A stretch of DNA of 64,000 bases from Kineococcus rhizosphaerae (GTDB lineage: Bacteria; Actinomycetota; Actinomycetes; Actinomycetales; Kineococcaceae): positions 682,001 to 746,000 of the forward strand of contig NZ_PVZF01000001.1 of the NCBI RefSeq assembly GCF_003002055.1, written 5' to 3'. Below the pieces are notes generated by a model. It was not told the origin of the DNA. It worked only from the letters and a program-made list of their open reading frames with translations, and made no database searches. This document shows, piece by piece, positions 27,665 through 35,945 of this stretch (position 1 is its first letter; each line of letters starts with the position of its first letter). Position numbers and translations under genes: made by a program.

Positions 27665-28308
27665 GCTCCACGGCCGAGACCGTCCCGACCACGGGTGGCC
27701 TGACCGGGTTCGTCCTGGACACCGTCGAGACGCTCGGCGCCGCCGGCGTGGGTCTGCTGAGCTTCGCGGAGGTGGTGTTCCCCCCCATCCCCAGCGAGGT
27801 CGTGCTGCCGCTGGCGGGGTTCCTCGTCCAGACCGGGGCGATCGGCCTGGTCGCGGTCCTGGGGCTGTCGACGCTGGGGTCGTACCTGGGGTCGCTGCTG
27901 CTGTACTGGGTGGGCCACGCCGTCGGGCTGGACCGGGCGGCGCGCATCGCGGCGAAGGTCCCGCTGATGGACGCCGAGGACGTCACGAAGAGCGCGGACT
28001 GGTTCCACCGGCACGAGGGTGCGGCCGTCTTCACCGGTCGGTTCGTCCCGGGGGTGCGCAGCCTGGTCTCGCTGCCCGCGGGCGCGGCGCGGATGGGCCT
28101 GCTGAAGTTCTCGCTGTTCACCGTCGCGGGCAGCGGGCTGTGGAACGCGCTGCTCATCGGTCTCGGGATGGCCCTGGGCACCCAGTACGAGCTGGTCGAA
28201 CGCTACGGGCACTACCTGGACTACGCCTTCTACGCCGTCATCGGCGCGGTGCTGGTGTGGGCGGTGGCGCGGCGGGTCCGCGCCCGCCGCGCCCAGCGCG
28301 TCGGCTGA
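27661..28308 (+). CDS. DedA family membrane protein
   Basis: A 215-residue polytopic protein with FAEVVFPPIPSEVVLPLAGFLV, YLGSLLLYWVGHAVG, and FTGRFVPGVRSLVSLPAGAARM, the classic DedA/SNARE-associated signatures, with conserved acidic and Arg residues. Relatives recycle lipid carriers such as undecaprenyl phosphate, or support membrane homeostasis. It overlaps the upstream gene by four bases and is followed by a strong hairpin terminator. Confidence 0.92.
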   Translation: MSSTAETVPTTGGLTGFVLDTVETLGAAGVGLLSFAEVVFPPIPSEVVLPLAGFLVQTGAIGLVAVLGLSTLGSYLGSLLLYWVGHAVGLDRAARIAAKVPLMDAEDVTKSADWFHRHEGAAVFTGRFVPGVRSLVSLPAGAARMGLLKFSLFTVAGSGLWNALLIGLGMALGTQYELVERYGHYLDYAFYAVIGAVLVWAVARRVRARRAQRVG

Positions 28309-28313
28309 GCGCA

Positions 28314-28349
28314 CGGCGGCGGTGACCCCCGAGGGGACCACCGCCGCCG
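28314..28349 (+). terminator. Terminator hairpin after the DedA gene
   Basis: CGGCGGCGGT (28314-28323) pairs perfectly with ACCGCCGCCG (28340-28349), loop 16 bases with a possible inner CCC/GGG stem. It lies between the convergent DedA and gnd genes and may serve both. Confidence 0.65.
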
Positions 28350-28368
28350 CGACCGGGCCGGGACCGGG

Positions 28369-29853
28369 TCAGGACTGCGTCTCGGACCCGTCGCCGGACC
28401 ACTCGACGTGGAAGGACCCGTCGCGGTCGGTGCGCTTGTAGGTGTGCGCGCCGAACAGGTCGCGCAGGCCCTGGACCAGCGCGGCCGAGGACCGCTCGCG
28501 GCGCAGGCCGTCGTAGTAGGCCAGCGAGGAGGAGAAGCCGGGGGCGGGGATCCCGGCGTTCACCGAGTGCACCACGACGCGGCGCCACGCCTCCTGGCCC
28601 TGCACGACCGCGTCGGCGAAGTACGGGTCGAGCAGCAGCGAGGGCAGCTCGGCGTTCTTGGCGTAGGCGTCCTTGATCCGGTCCAGGAACTTGGCGCGGA
28701 TGATGCAGCCCCCGCGCCAGATCGTGGCCATCGCGCCGGGGTCGATGCCCCAGCCGTACTCGAGGGACCCGGCGCGGATCATGTCGAAGCCCTGGGCGTA
28801 GGCGACGACCTTGGAGGCGTACAGCGCCGCGCGGACGTCGTCGATGAACTGCTCGGCGTCGGCCTCGGCGACGAACCCGCCGGACCCCTCGGCGCCGGCG
28901 TCCGGGCCGGGCAGGACGGGCTGGGCGGCCTTGCGCTGCTCGGCGTGGCCGGACAGCGCGCGGGCGAAGACGGCCTCGGCGATGCCGGAGACCGGGGTCC
29001 CCAGGTCGAGCGCGGTCTGGACCGTCCAGCGGCCGGTGCCCTTCTGCTCGGCCTCGTCGAGCACGACGTCGACCAGGGCCACCCCCTCCTGGGTGGGGTC
29101 GTCCTTGGCCAGCACCCGGGCGGTGATCTCGATGAGGAAGGACTCCAGGTCCCCGGAGTTCCAGGTCGTGAAGACCTCGGCGAGCTGCTTCGGGGTGCGG
29201 CCCAGGCCGTGGCGCAGCAGGTCGTAGGCCTCGGCGATGAGCTGCATGTCGGCGTACTCGATGCCGTTGTGGACCATCTTCACGAAGTGACCGGCGCCGT
29301 CGGGACCGACGTGCGTGGAGCACGGGGTGCCGTCGACCGAGACGGCGATGTCGGCCAGGATCGGCCCGAGCTTGGCGTAGGCGTGCTCGGAACCACCGGG
29401 CATGATCGAGGGGCCCAGCAGCGCGCCCTCCTCACCGCCGGAGACGCCGACGCCGGCGAAGTGGATGCCCTTCTCGCGCAGCGCGGCCTCGCGCCGTCGG
29501 GTGTCGAGGAAGTGGGCGTTGCCGCCGTCGACGAGGATGTCGCCCTCGGACAGCAGCGGGGCCAGCTCGTCGATGACGGCGTCGGTCGGGCCGCCGGCCT
29601 TGACCATGATGATGATCGTGCGCGGGGACTCCAGGGAGTCGACGAACTCCTGCGCGCTGTAGCCGGGGACGAAGGTGCCCTCGTCGCCGAACTCGGAGAT
29701 CAACGCCTTCGTCTTGGCGTCGGTGCGGTTGTGCACGGCGGTCACGTAGCCGTGCCGGGCGATGTTGCGGGCCAGGTTGCGCCCCATCACCGCCAGGCCG
29801 GTCACGCCGATCTGGGCCTTCTGCGTCGTCTCATCGCTCACCCGCCGCATCAT
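28369..29853 (-). CDS. gnd: 6-phosphogluconate dehydrogenase, decarboxylating
   Basis: A 494-residue enzyme of the pentose phosphate pathway converting 6-phosphogluconate and NADP+ to ribulose 5-phosphate, CO2 and NADPH. Motifs: GVTGLAVMGRNLARNIARHG at the N-terminus, GVSGGEEGALLGPSIMPGG in the substrate site, and KMVHNGIEYADMQLIAEAY with the catalytic Lys and Asn. The C-terminal helical domain ends normally. ATG 29853 overlaps the MFS transporter stop (ATGA). GTG 29841 is an alternative start. It is the last gene of a GntR-MFS-gnd run. Confidence 0.96.
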   Translation of the reverse strand: MMRRVSDETTQKAQIGVTGLAVMGRNLARNIARHGYVTAVHNRTDAKTKALISEFGDEGTFVPGYSAQEFVDSLESPRTIIIMVKAGGPTDAVIDELAPLLSEGDILVDGGNAHFLDTRRREAALREKGIHFAGVGVSGGEEGALLGPSIMPGGSEHAYAKLGPILADIAVSVDGTPCSTHVGPDGAGHFVKMVHNGIEYADMQLIAEAYDLLRHGLGRTPKQLAEVFTTWNSGDLESFLIEITARVLAKDDPTQEGVALVDVVLDEAEQKGTGRWTVQTALDLGTPVSGIAEAVFARALSGHAEQRKAAQPVLPGPDAGAEGSGGFVAEADAEQFIDDVRAALYASKVVAYAQGFDMIRAGSLEYGWGIDPGAMATIWRGGCIIRAKFLDRIKDAYAKNAELPSLLLDPYFADAVVQGQEAWRRVVVHSVNAGIPAPGFSSSLAYYDGLRRERSSAALVQGLRDLFGAHTYKRTDRDGSFHVEWSGDGSETQS

Positions 29854-31199
29854 GCCGTGCCCGCGCCGGTGCGGGAACCGCGGCTGCGCAGCACGTCGCG
29901 CACCCGGGGGACGACCACCCCGTCGCGGGCCATGAGGGCCCGCGTCTGCCGGCGGCTCACGAGGATGCCGGCCACCCCGACCGCCCACAGCGGGAACTGC
30001 AGGGCGAAGGCGACCTTGAACGCCCCCAGGGAGTACGTGTCGGGGGTGCCGGCCCCCTGGGCGTCCAGCAGGACGCCGACGAGCAGGATGAGCACGACCG
30101 AGGCCGTGAAGCCCATGACGTTGGTCATGCCGGTGGCCCCGCCGAGCCGGTGGGCGGGGTTGGAGGTGCGCGCGTAGTCGAAGCCGATCATCGAGCCGGG
30201 GACCCCGGTCGCGGCGACGACGACGAGCAGCGCGAGCAGGACCAGCGGCGCGGGTCCGGGCCACAGCAGGACCACCGCCCAGACGACGGCCTGGGCGGCG
30301 ACGATCGTCAGGACCAGCCAGGACCGGCGCAGCGGGTGCCGGGCCACGAAGGAGCCGAACAGCGGTCCCGTCCCGGCCGCGGTCACGGTGTACAGCGTGA
30401 GCAGCGCGCTGGCCCCCCCGGTGCTCAGCCCCTGGCCGGAGACGAGGAACGGGAACCCCCACAGGGTGGCGAAGGCGTTGCCCGAGAACGGGGTGGCCCA
30501 GTGCGACCACAGCCCCAGCCGGGTCCCGGGGTGGCGCAGCGCGGCCCGCAGGTCCCCACCCACCTCGCGCAGGGACTTGGTGGTGCGGGGGTTCTCCCGG
30601 CCCGGCGGGACGTCGCGCAGCACGACGACGGACAGCGCTGCGGCGAGCAGGCTGAAGGCGCCGATGCCGGTGTAGGCCGGCGTCCAGCCCGGGCCGTGCA
30701 GCAGCGCCACGAGCGGGACGAAGCTGAAGACCTGCCCCAGCTGGCCGAAGAGCCCGACGAGCTGGGTCATGACCGGCACCCGCTGCGGCGGGAACCAGTT
30801 GGTCACGACCCGCAGGACGCTGACGAACGTGGCGGCGTCGCCGGCGCCGACGAGGACGCGGGCCAGGACGGCCTGCCAGGTCTGCGTGCTCAGGGCCAGC
30901 ACGACCTGCCCGACACCCATGGTGGTGGCGCCCAGGACGACGAGCCGGCGCGGCCCCCACCGGTCGATGAGGACGCCGATGGGCACCTGGAGGGCGGCGT
31001 AGACGAGGAACTGCAGGACGGCGAAGCTCGACAGCGTCCCGGCGGCGATGTGGTAGCGGTGCTGGGCGTCGAGGCCGGCGGCGGCCAGCGAGGTGCGGTT
31101 GGCGACGGTGACGACGTAGGCCACCGCCCCGACGGCGAAGACGACCCAGGCCCCCCGGACGGGGCGGTCGGCGGCACGGGTGCGGGCGGGGGTGCTCAC
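29850..31199 (-). CDS. Major facilitator superfamily transporter
   Basis: A 449-residue protein with 12 predicted helices. IGVLIDRWGPRRL between helices 2 and 3 is the MFS A-motif. It probably exchanges or imports a small organic acid or sugar acid; the adjacent gnd and GntR regulator suggest gluconate or a related compound, which is inference. The GTG start overlaps the GntR stop (GTGA), and its stop overlaps the gnd start, giving a three-gene coupled operon. Confidence 0.88.
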   Translation of the reverse strand: MSTPARTRAADRPVRGAWVVFAVGAVAYVVTVANRTSLAAAGLDAQHRYHIAAGTLSSFAVLQFLVYAALQVPIGVLIDRWGPRRLVVLGATTMGVGQVVLALSTQTWQAVLARVLVGAGDAATFVSVLRVVTNWFPPQRVPVMTQLVGLFGQLGQVFSFVPLVALLHGPGWTPAYTGIGAFSLLAAALSVVVLRDVPPGRENPRTTKSLREVGGDLRAALRHPGTRLGLWSHWATPFSGNAFATLWGFPFLVSGQGLSTGGASALLTLYTVTAAGTGPLFGSFVARHPLRRSWLVLTIVAAQAVVWAVVLLWPGPAPLVLLALLVVVAATGVPGSMIGFDYARTSNPAHRLGGATGMTNVMGFTASVVLILLVGVLLDAQGAGTPDTYSLGAFKVAFALQFPLWAVGVAGILVSRRQTRALMARDGVVVPRVRDVLRSRGSRTGAGTA

Positions 31200-31837
31200 G
31201 CGCGCACCGCCCGCAGCCGGTCGCCGGCGCGGCGGACGTGGTCGCGCACGAGGTCCAGCCAGCGGTCCTCGTCGTCCCCCCGCAGGGCCTCGCGCAGCGC
31301 CTCGTGGTCGGCGAGGGCCGTCGCGGTCCGGTCCGGGGCCCCGGCGAGGTTGGCCACCCCCATCCGCATCTGCCGGTCGCGCAGGGAGTCGTAGACGCCG
31401 GACAGGACGTCGTTGCCCGCGGCGCGCACGACCTCGGCGTGGAAGGCGCGGTCGGCGGCGGCGAACTGCCAGGTGTCGTCGGCGGCCGCGGCCCGGCGCA
31501 TGGCCAGCAGGTGCGGGGCGAGGCGGTCGGCCAGGGCGGCGCGCCCGGCCCAGGCGCGGCGGGCCGTGTGGACCTCGACGAGCTCGCGGGCCTCCAGGAC
31601 GTCCTCGACCTCGGTCGGGGAGACGGGCACGACGAGCGCGCCGCGCTTGGGGATGAGCTGGACGAGCCCCTCAGCCTCCAGGCGCAGCAGCCCCTCGCGC
31701 ACGGGGGTGCGCGAGACGCCGACCTGCTCGGCGATCTCGCCCTCGGTCAGCAGCTGCCCGCCGGGCAGGGTGCGGTCGAGGATGGCGTGCTTGACGTGCG
31801 CGTAGACCCGCTCGGCGGCGGGAGGGGCCGTATCCAT
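31196..31837 (-). CDS. GntR/FadR-family transcriptional regulator
   Basis: A 213-residue regulator. Residues ~8-70 are the winged helix: VYAHVKHAILDRTLPGGQLLTEGEIAEQVGVSRTPVREGLLRLEAEGLV, followed by an all-helical FCD ligand domain (ARELVEVHTARRAWAG, AFHAEVVRAAGN). It likely represses its own operon in the absence of a sugar-acid ligand. A TTAGAT box 5 bases before the ATG suggests a very short or absent leader, and GTATC occurs twice 11 bases apart across the start (31830-31834, 31841-31845), a possible operator. Confidence 0.9.
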   Translation of the reverse strand: MDTAPPAAERVYAHVKHAILDRTLPGGQLLTEGEIAEQVGVSRTPVREGLLRLEAEGLVQLIPKRGALVVPVSPTEVEDVLEARELVEVHTARRAWAGRAALADRLAPHLLAMRRAAAADDTWQFAAADRAFHAEVVRAAGNDVLSGVYDSLRDRQMRMGVANLAGAPDRTATALADHEALREALRGDDEDRWLDLVRDHVRRAGDRLRAVRA

Positions 31838-31882
31838 GATGTATCTAAGGTAGCGGACCTCTCCGGCCCACCCCCTCCGCCG

Positions 31883-32524
31883 TCAGGTCAGGGCGGCGGC
31901 CGCCGTGCGCAGGTCGGCCACCAGCCCGGCGTACGCCTCGTCCCGGTCCGCCTCGGGCACCCGCAGCACCGCCGAGGGGTGGATGGTGCCCATGAACGTC
32001 TTCTCCCCGCGCGAGGTCGTCTGGGTGATCAGCTGACCGCGGTGCTTGGTGACCCGGAAGTCCTTGGGCAGCAGGGCCTTCGCCGCGGTGGCACCCAGGC
32101 AGACGATGACGTCGGGGTCCACGACGGCCAGCTCGGCGGCCAGCCAGGGGCGGCAGGCGGTGATGTGGCCGACGTCGGGGCTGGCGTGGATGCGCCGCTT
32201 GCCCGGCGCCTCCTGGCGGAACCGGAAGTGCTTGACCGCGTTCGTCACGTACGTCGTCGCCACGTCGATGCCCGCCTCGGCCACGGCCTTCTGCAGCAAC
32301 CGGCCCGCCGGCCCCACGAACGGGACCCCACGACGGTCCTCCTGGTCCCCGGGCTGCTCCCCCACCAGCGCGAGGCGGCCGTCGGGGGCCCCCGCGGAGA
32401 ACACCACCTGCGTGGCCGGCTCCCACAGCTCGCAGCCCCGGCACGCGGGCGCGGCCTGGCGCAGCTGGTCGAGGTCCGCCCCCGGGGGGACGAAGTCGGC
32501 GGCTCCGGGACGTTCGGTCGTCAC
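31883..32524 (-). CDS. udgX: UdgX-type uracil-DNA glycosylase (family 4-like, Fe-S)
   Basis: A 213-residue DNA-repair enzyme. Four Cys (28, 31, 124, 142) fit the [4Fe-4S] cluster of family 4 enzymes. Motif A is GEQPGDQED at 55-63, and the HPSAVLR motif lies at 181-187. Residues 109-113 read KRRIH, the loop that defines UdgX; in the Mycobacterium smegmatis enzyme the His of this loop forms a covalent bond to the abasic sugar after uracil removal, leaving a stable protein-DNA adduct. His113 is the equivalent here. GTG start, 7 bases after the PfkB kinase stop, so probably co-transcribed. Confidence 0.93.
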   Translation of the reverse strand: MTTERPGAADFVPPGADLDQLRQAAPACRGCELWEPATQVVFSAGAPDGRLALVGEQPGDQEDRRGVPFVGPAGRLLQKAVAEAGIDVATTYVTNAVKHFRFRQEAPGKRRIHASPDVGHITACRPWLAAELAVVDPDVIVCLGATAAKALLPKDFRVTKHRGQLITQTTSRGEKTFMGTIHPSAVLRVPEADRDEAYAGLVADLRTAAAALT

Positions 32525-32531
32525 CGGCCGA

Positions 32532-33617
32532 TCATGACCCCGCGAACCCCGGACCGCCTCCCGTGCCGGTCGGCAGGTCGTTGCGCACGGCCAGGGTCGC
32601 GCTGGCCCGGCGCACCGAACCCCGCGTCGTCGGGTGCTCCTTGAGGACGCCGTCGAGGAAGCCGTACTGGCGCACCAGTTGCGACGTCGCCGACGTGCGC
32701 GGCCCGAGCCGCAGGTGCGACCACCAGTCGGCGATGTCCCCCCAGCCCGGCGCCGACAGCGACCCGCCGAACTGCTGCACGGACAGCCCCGCGCACAGGT
32801 TCGCGAAGGAGAGCCGCTCGGCCAGCGGCCACCCGGCGAGGGTGGCGGTGAGGAAACCGGCCCCGAACACGTCCCCGGCCCCGGTGGCGTCGAGAGCCTC
32901 CAGCCGCAACCCGGGGACCTCGGCGCTCTCCCCCGTGCCGGCGTCGACCGCCAGGGCCCCGTCGGCCCCGCAGGTCACCACGGCCACCTGGACGCGGTCG
33001 GCGAGCGCCGCGACGGCCTCGGCGGCCGAGGCGGTGCGGGTGTAGCGCATGGCCTCGACGTGGTTGGGCAGGAACGCGTGGCAGTGCTCCAGGCCCGCCA
33101 GCACGTCGGGGTTCCACTGCGTGGAGGAGTCCCAGCCGACGTCGGCGAAGACCAGCGAGCCCTGCTCGCGGGCCCGCAGCACCCACGGCTGGGCGACGGC
33201 GGCCAGGTGCACGAGCGCGCTGCGGGCCGCGGGGACGTCGGAGGGTTCGTCCACGGGCGCGGGGTGCTCGTGGGTGACCATCGCGCGGTCGCCGCCGTAG
33301 GCCAGGGAGACGGTGACCGGGGAGTGCCAGTCGTCGACGCGGTAGGACGTGGACAGGTCCACCCCCTCCTGCTCCCCCAGCGTCTGCCAGCAGAACTGGC
33401 CGTAGGCGTCGGTGCTGAACGCCGCGGACAGCGACGTGGCCAGCCCGAGGCGGGCCGCGGCGACGGCCATGTTCGCGATGCCCCCGGGGCACGAACCCAT
33501 CCCCGAGGTCCACACCTCGGTGCCGAGGCGGGGTTCGGAGTCCAGGCCGGTCAGGACGATGTCGAGGAACACCGTGCCCCGCACGTGGACGTCGAAGGGG
33601 AGTGGCTGCGTCAGCAC
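32532..33617 (-). CDS. PfkB-family carbohydrate kinase
   Basis: A 361-residue ribokinase-like enzyme. GMGSCPGGIANMAVAAARLG is the N-terminal glycine pair motif and LDATGAGDVFGAGFLTATLAG near residue 241 carries the catalytic Asp and anion hole. HAFLPNHVEAMRYT lies in the centre. It phosphorylates a sugar or nucleoside, identity unknown. GTG 33617 has a CAGCAT box ending 6 bases upstream. It diverges from the aldo/keto reductase and leads a minus-strand run into udgX. Confidence 0.88.
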   Translation of the reverse strand: MLTQPLPFDVHVRGTVFLDIVLTGLDSEPRLGTEVWTSGMGSCPGGIANMAVAAARLGLATSLSAAFSTDAYGQFCWQTLGEQEGVDLSTSYRVDDWHSPVTVSLAYGGDRAMVTHEHPAPVDEPSDVPAARSALVHLAAVAQPWVLRAREQGSLVFADVGWDSSTQWNPDVLAGLEHCHAFLPNHVEAMRYTRTASAAEAVAALADRVQVAVVTCGADGALAVDAGTGESAEVPGLRLEALDATGAGDVFGAGFLTATLAGWPLAERLSFANLCAGLSVQQFGGSLSAPGWGDIADWWSHLRLGPRTSATSQLVRQYGFLDGVLKEHPTTRGSVRRASATLAVRNDLPTGTGGGPGFAGS

Positions 33618-33671
33618 GCCCCGATGCTGCCAGGCCGGGCGCCCGGCGTCAGCAGGGGTCAGGATGCGGAC

Positions 33672-34706
33672 ATGGAGTACAGAACCCTGGGCAACAGCGG
33701 GACCTCGGTGTCGAACCTCGCGCTCGGCACCATGACCTTCGGCAGCGAGAGCGACCGCGACGTCTCCTTCGAGCAGCTCGACGCGTTCCTGGCCGCGGGG
33801 GGCACCCTCGTGGACACCGCGGACGTCTACTCCGGTGGCGTCTCGGAGGAGATCATCGGCGCCTGGCTGGCCGACCGGCCCTCCGACGTCACCGACCGCG
33901 TGGTGCTGGCCACCAAGGGCCGGTTCCCGACGTCGGAGGAACCCAACGGCGTCGGGTTGTCGCGCCGTCACCTCACGCGGGCGCTCGACGCGTCCCTGCG
34001 CCGCCTCGGGGTGGAGGCCGTCGACCTGTACCAGGTGCACGCCTGGGACCCGTGGACCCCGATCGAGGAGACGCTGGCGACGCTGGACTCGTTCGTGCGC
34101 GCCGGCAAGGTCCACCACGTCGGGTTGTCGAACTTCACCGGCTGGCAGCTGCAGAAGGCCGTCGACGTGGCCGACGCGGGCGGTTTCTCCCCGCCGGTCA
34201 CGCTGCAGCCGCAGTACAACCTGCTGGTCCGCGAGATCGAGTGGGAGATCGTCCCGGCCGCGGAGGAGAACGGCCTCGGGCTGCTGCCGTGGTCCCCGCT
34301 CGGGGGCGGCTGGCTGTCCGGCAAGTACACGCGCGACCAGGCCCCGACGGGGGCGACGCGGCTGGGCGAGAACCCCGAGCGCGGGGTGGAGGCGTACGCG
34401 CGCCGGAACGCCCAGCAGCGCACGTGGGCCGTCGTCGACGCCGTGCAGCGGGTGGCGCAGGACCGCGGGGTCCCCATGGCGCAGATCGCGCTGGCCTGGT
34501 TGTCGGCGCAGCCGTCGGTCAGTTCGGTGATCCTGGGGGCGCGCACCACGGCACAGCTCACTGAGAACCTCGGAGCCGCCGACCTCGAGCTCGAACCGGG
34601 CGAACTCGCCGCGCTCGACGAGGCCAGCGACCCCGAACCCGCCGACTACCCGTACGGCGGGCCCGGGTCGAACCAGCGCTCGCGCAAGCTCACCGGGGGT
34701 CGCTGA
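33672..34706 (+). CDS. Aldo/keto reductase
   Basis: A 344-residue NADPH-dependent (beta/alpha)8-barrel oxidoreductase. MEYRTLGNSGTSVSNLALGTMTFG is the standard start. The catalytic tetrad is visible: Asp and Tyr in DTADVYSGG, Lys in LATKGRF and His in YQVHAWDPW. LAWLSAQPSVSSVILGARTTAQLTENL is the cofactor-binding end. It belongs to the YhdN/Tas-like group acting on aldehydes or ketones; substrate unknown. A CAGGAT box ends 6 bases before the ATG. Confidence 0.93.
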   Translation: MEYRTLGNSGTSVSNLALGTMTFGSESDRDVSFEQLDAFLAAGGTLVDTADVYSGGVSEEIIGAWLADRPSDVTDRVVLATKGRFPTSEEPNGVGLSRRHLTRALDASLRRLGVEAVDLYQVHAWDPWTPIEETLATLDSFVRAGKVHHVGLSNFTGWQLQKAVDVADAGGFSPPVTLQPQYNLLVREIEWEIVPAAEENGLGLLPWSPLGGGWLSGKYTRDQAPTGATRLGENPERGVEAYARRNAQQRTWAVVDAVQRVAQDRGVPMAQIALAWLSAQPSVSSVILGARTTAQLTENLGAADLELEPGELAALDEASDPEPADYPYGGPGSNQRSRKLTGGR

Positions 34707-34708
34707 CC

Positions 34709-34915
34709 TCAGTCCGCCGGCGCCTGCCGCCCCTGGGAACCGGGGTGGTGGGCGTCGTCGGCCTCGTTGACGGCCGGCAGGTGCGTCCACCCCTCGTGGG
34801 CCTCCTTCGACAGTTCCTTCGACGTCTCCAGGTGGTCGGCGGCGCTCTTGAGCTCCGCCTCGTGGGTCTGCTCGAACTGGGGGTGTTCCTCGGCTGCGGG
34901 CACGGTCGTCCTCAC
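34709..34915 (-). CDS. Hypothetical 68-residue hydrophilic protein
   Basis: A small, Glu/His-rich, charged protein (EEHPQFEQTHEAELKSAADHLETSKELSKEAHEGW) likely helical. No family recognised. The GTG at 34915 overlaps the YihY gene stop (GTGA), the coupling pattern common here; GTG 34903 is an alternative with a better-spaced GGTGAGG. Its end lies 2 bases from the convergent aldo/keto reductase. Confidence 0.6.
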   Translation of the reverse strand: MRTTVPAAEEHPQFEQTHEAELKSAADHLETSKELSKEAHEGWTHLPAVNEADDAHHPGSQGRQAPAD

Positions 34916-35889
34916 CTCTCCTGCGGCTTGCGATCGGCGGCGACGGCGTCGCGCCGCCCCATCGGTTCGGCCGGGCCCACCGTGGTGTCCCGGTTGGTCT
35001 GCTTCTCGGACTCGGCGTTGATCTCGGCGCCCAGCAGGATCGCGTAGCTCGTCAGCCACAGCCACATGAGCAGGATGACGACCCCGGCCATCGACCCGTA
35101 GTTCTTGGCGTACGAGCTGCTGCCCGCGACGGTCACGTAGACCGAGAAACCGGCCGAGACGACGAGCCACAGCACCGTGGCGACCCCCGCGCCCACCGAC
35201 AGCCACTTCACGCGCGGGGCGTCGCGGTCGGGGGCGACCCGGTAGACCACGCCGAGGGCCACGAGGATCAGCCCCAGCAGCAGCACCCAGCGCAGCACGT
35301 TGACGACGACGCTCACGACGGCGCCGGCGCCCAGCGCCTTGATCAGCACCGGGACGACCCCGATGAACGCGATGGCCAGCAGCATGAACACGATGGCGCC
35401 GACCGTCAGCAGCAACGCGGTGCCCTTGAGCTTGACGAAGCCGCGGGTCTCCTTCTCGTCGTAGGCGGTGTTGGTGGCGGCCATGAGGTTCTGCACGCCG
35501 CTGGAGGCGCTCCACAGGGCCAGCACGATCGCGACGACGGCCGTGATGCCCGCGGCGGACTTGCCGTCGGCCACCGTCGTGACCTGCTGCACGACGAGGT
35601 CGCGGGCGGCCTGCGGGATCGCCTGGATCCCGTTGATCTGGTCCTTGATGGAGTTCGTGTCCCCGAAGATCCCCCAGACCAGGAACGCCGCCGTCAGCGC
35701 CGGGAAGATCGCCAGGAACGCCTTGAAGGCCACCCCGGCGGCCAGCAGCGGGACCTGGTCCTCCTTGGCCTCGGCCCAAGCGCGCTTGGAGACGGCCAGC
35801 CAGCCGCGCGAGGGGATCTGCCGCGGGGAATCGGCGTCCTCGCCGTGGTGGTGGACGGACACGTCGTCTCGGTGGGTGGTTCTGCTCAC
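34912..35889 (-). CDS. YihY/BrkB family membrane protein
   Basis: A 325-residue protein with about six membrane helices. WLAVSKRAWAEAKEDQVPLLAAGVAFKAFLAIFPALTAAF and YGSMAGVVILLMWLWLTSYAILLGAEINAESEKQ are the hallmark YihY/BrkB segments. It was once annotated as ribonuclease BN but is a probable transporter or permease; function unknown. The GTG is one base after GGGAGG, too close for ideal initiation, so a GTG at 35862 may be the true start. Confidence 0.87.
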   Translation of the reverse strand: MSRTTHRDDVSVHHHGEDADSPRQIPSRGWLAVSKRAWAEAKEDQVPLLAAGVAFKAFLAIFPALTAAFLVWGIFGDTNSIKDQINGIQAIPQAARDLVVQQVTTVADGKSAAGITAVVAIVLALWSASSGVQNLMAATNTAYDEKETRGFVKLKGTALLLTVGAIVFMLLAIAFIGVVPVLIKALGAGAVVSVVVNVLRWVLLLGLILVALGVVYRVAPDRDAPRVKWLSVGAGVATVLWLVVSAGFSVYVTVAGSSSYAKNYGSMAGVVILLMWLWLTSYAILLGAEINAESEKQTNRDTTVGPAEPMGRRDAVAADRKPQER

Positions 35890-35945
35890 GCCTCCCACGA
35901 TCCACCGCACCGTGGCCGGGCGCACGGCGAGCGCCCACCGGGCGT

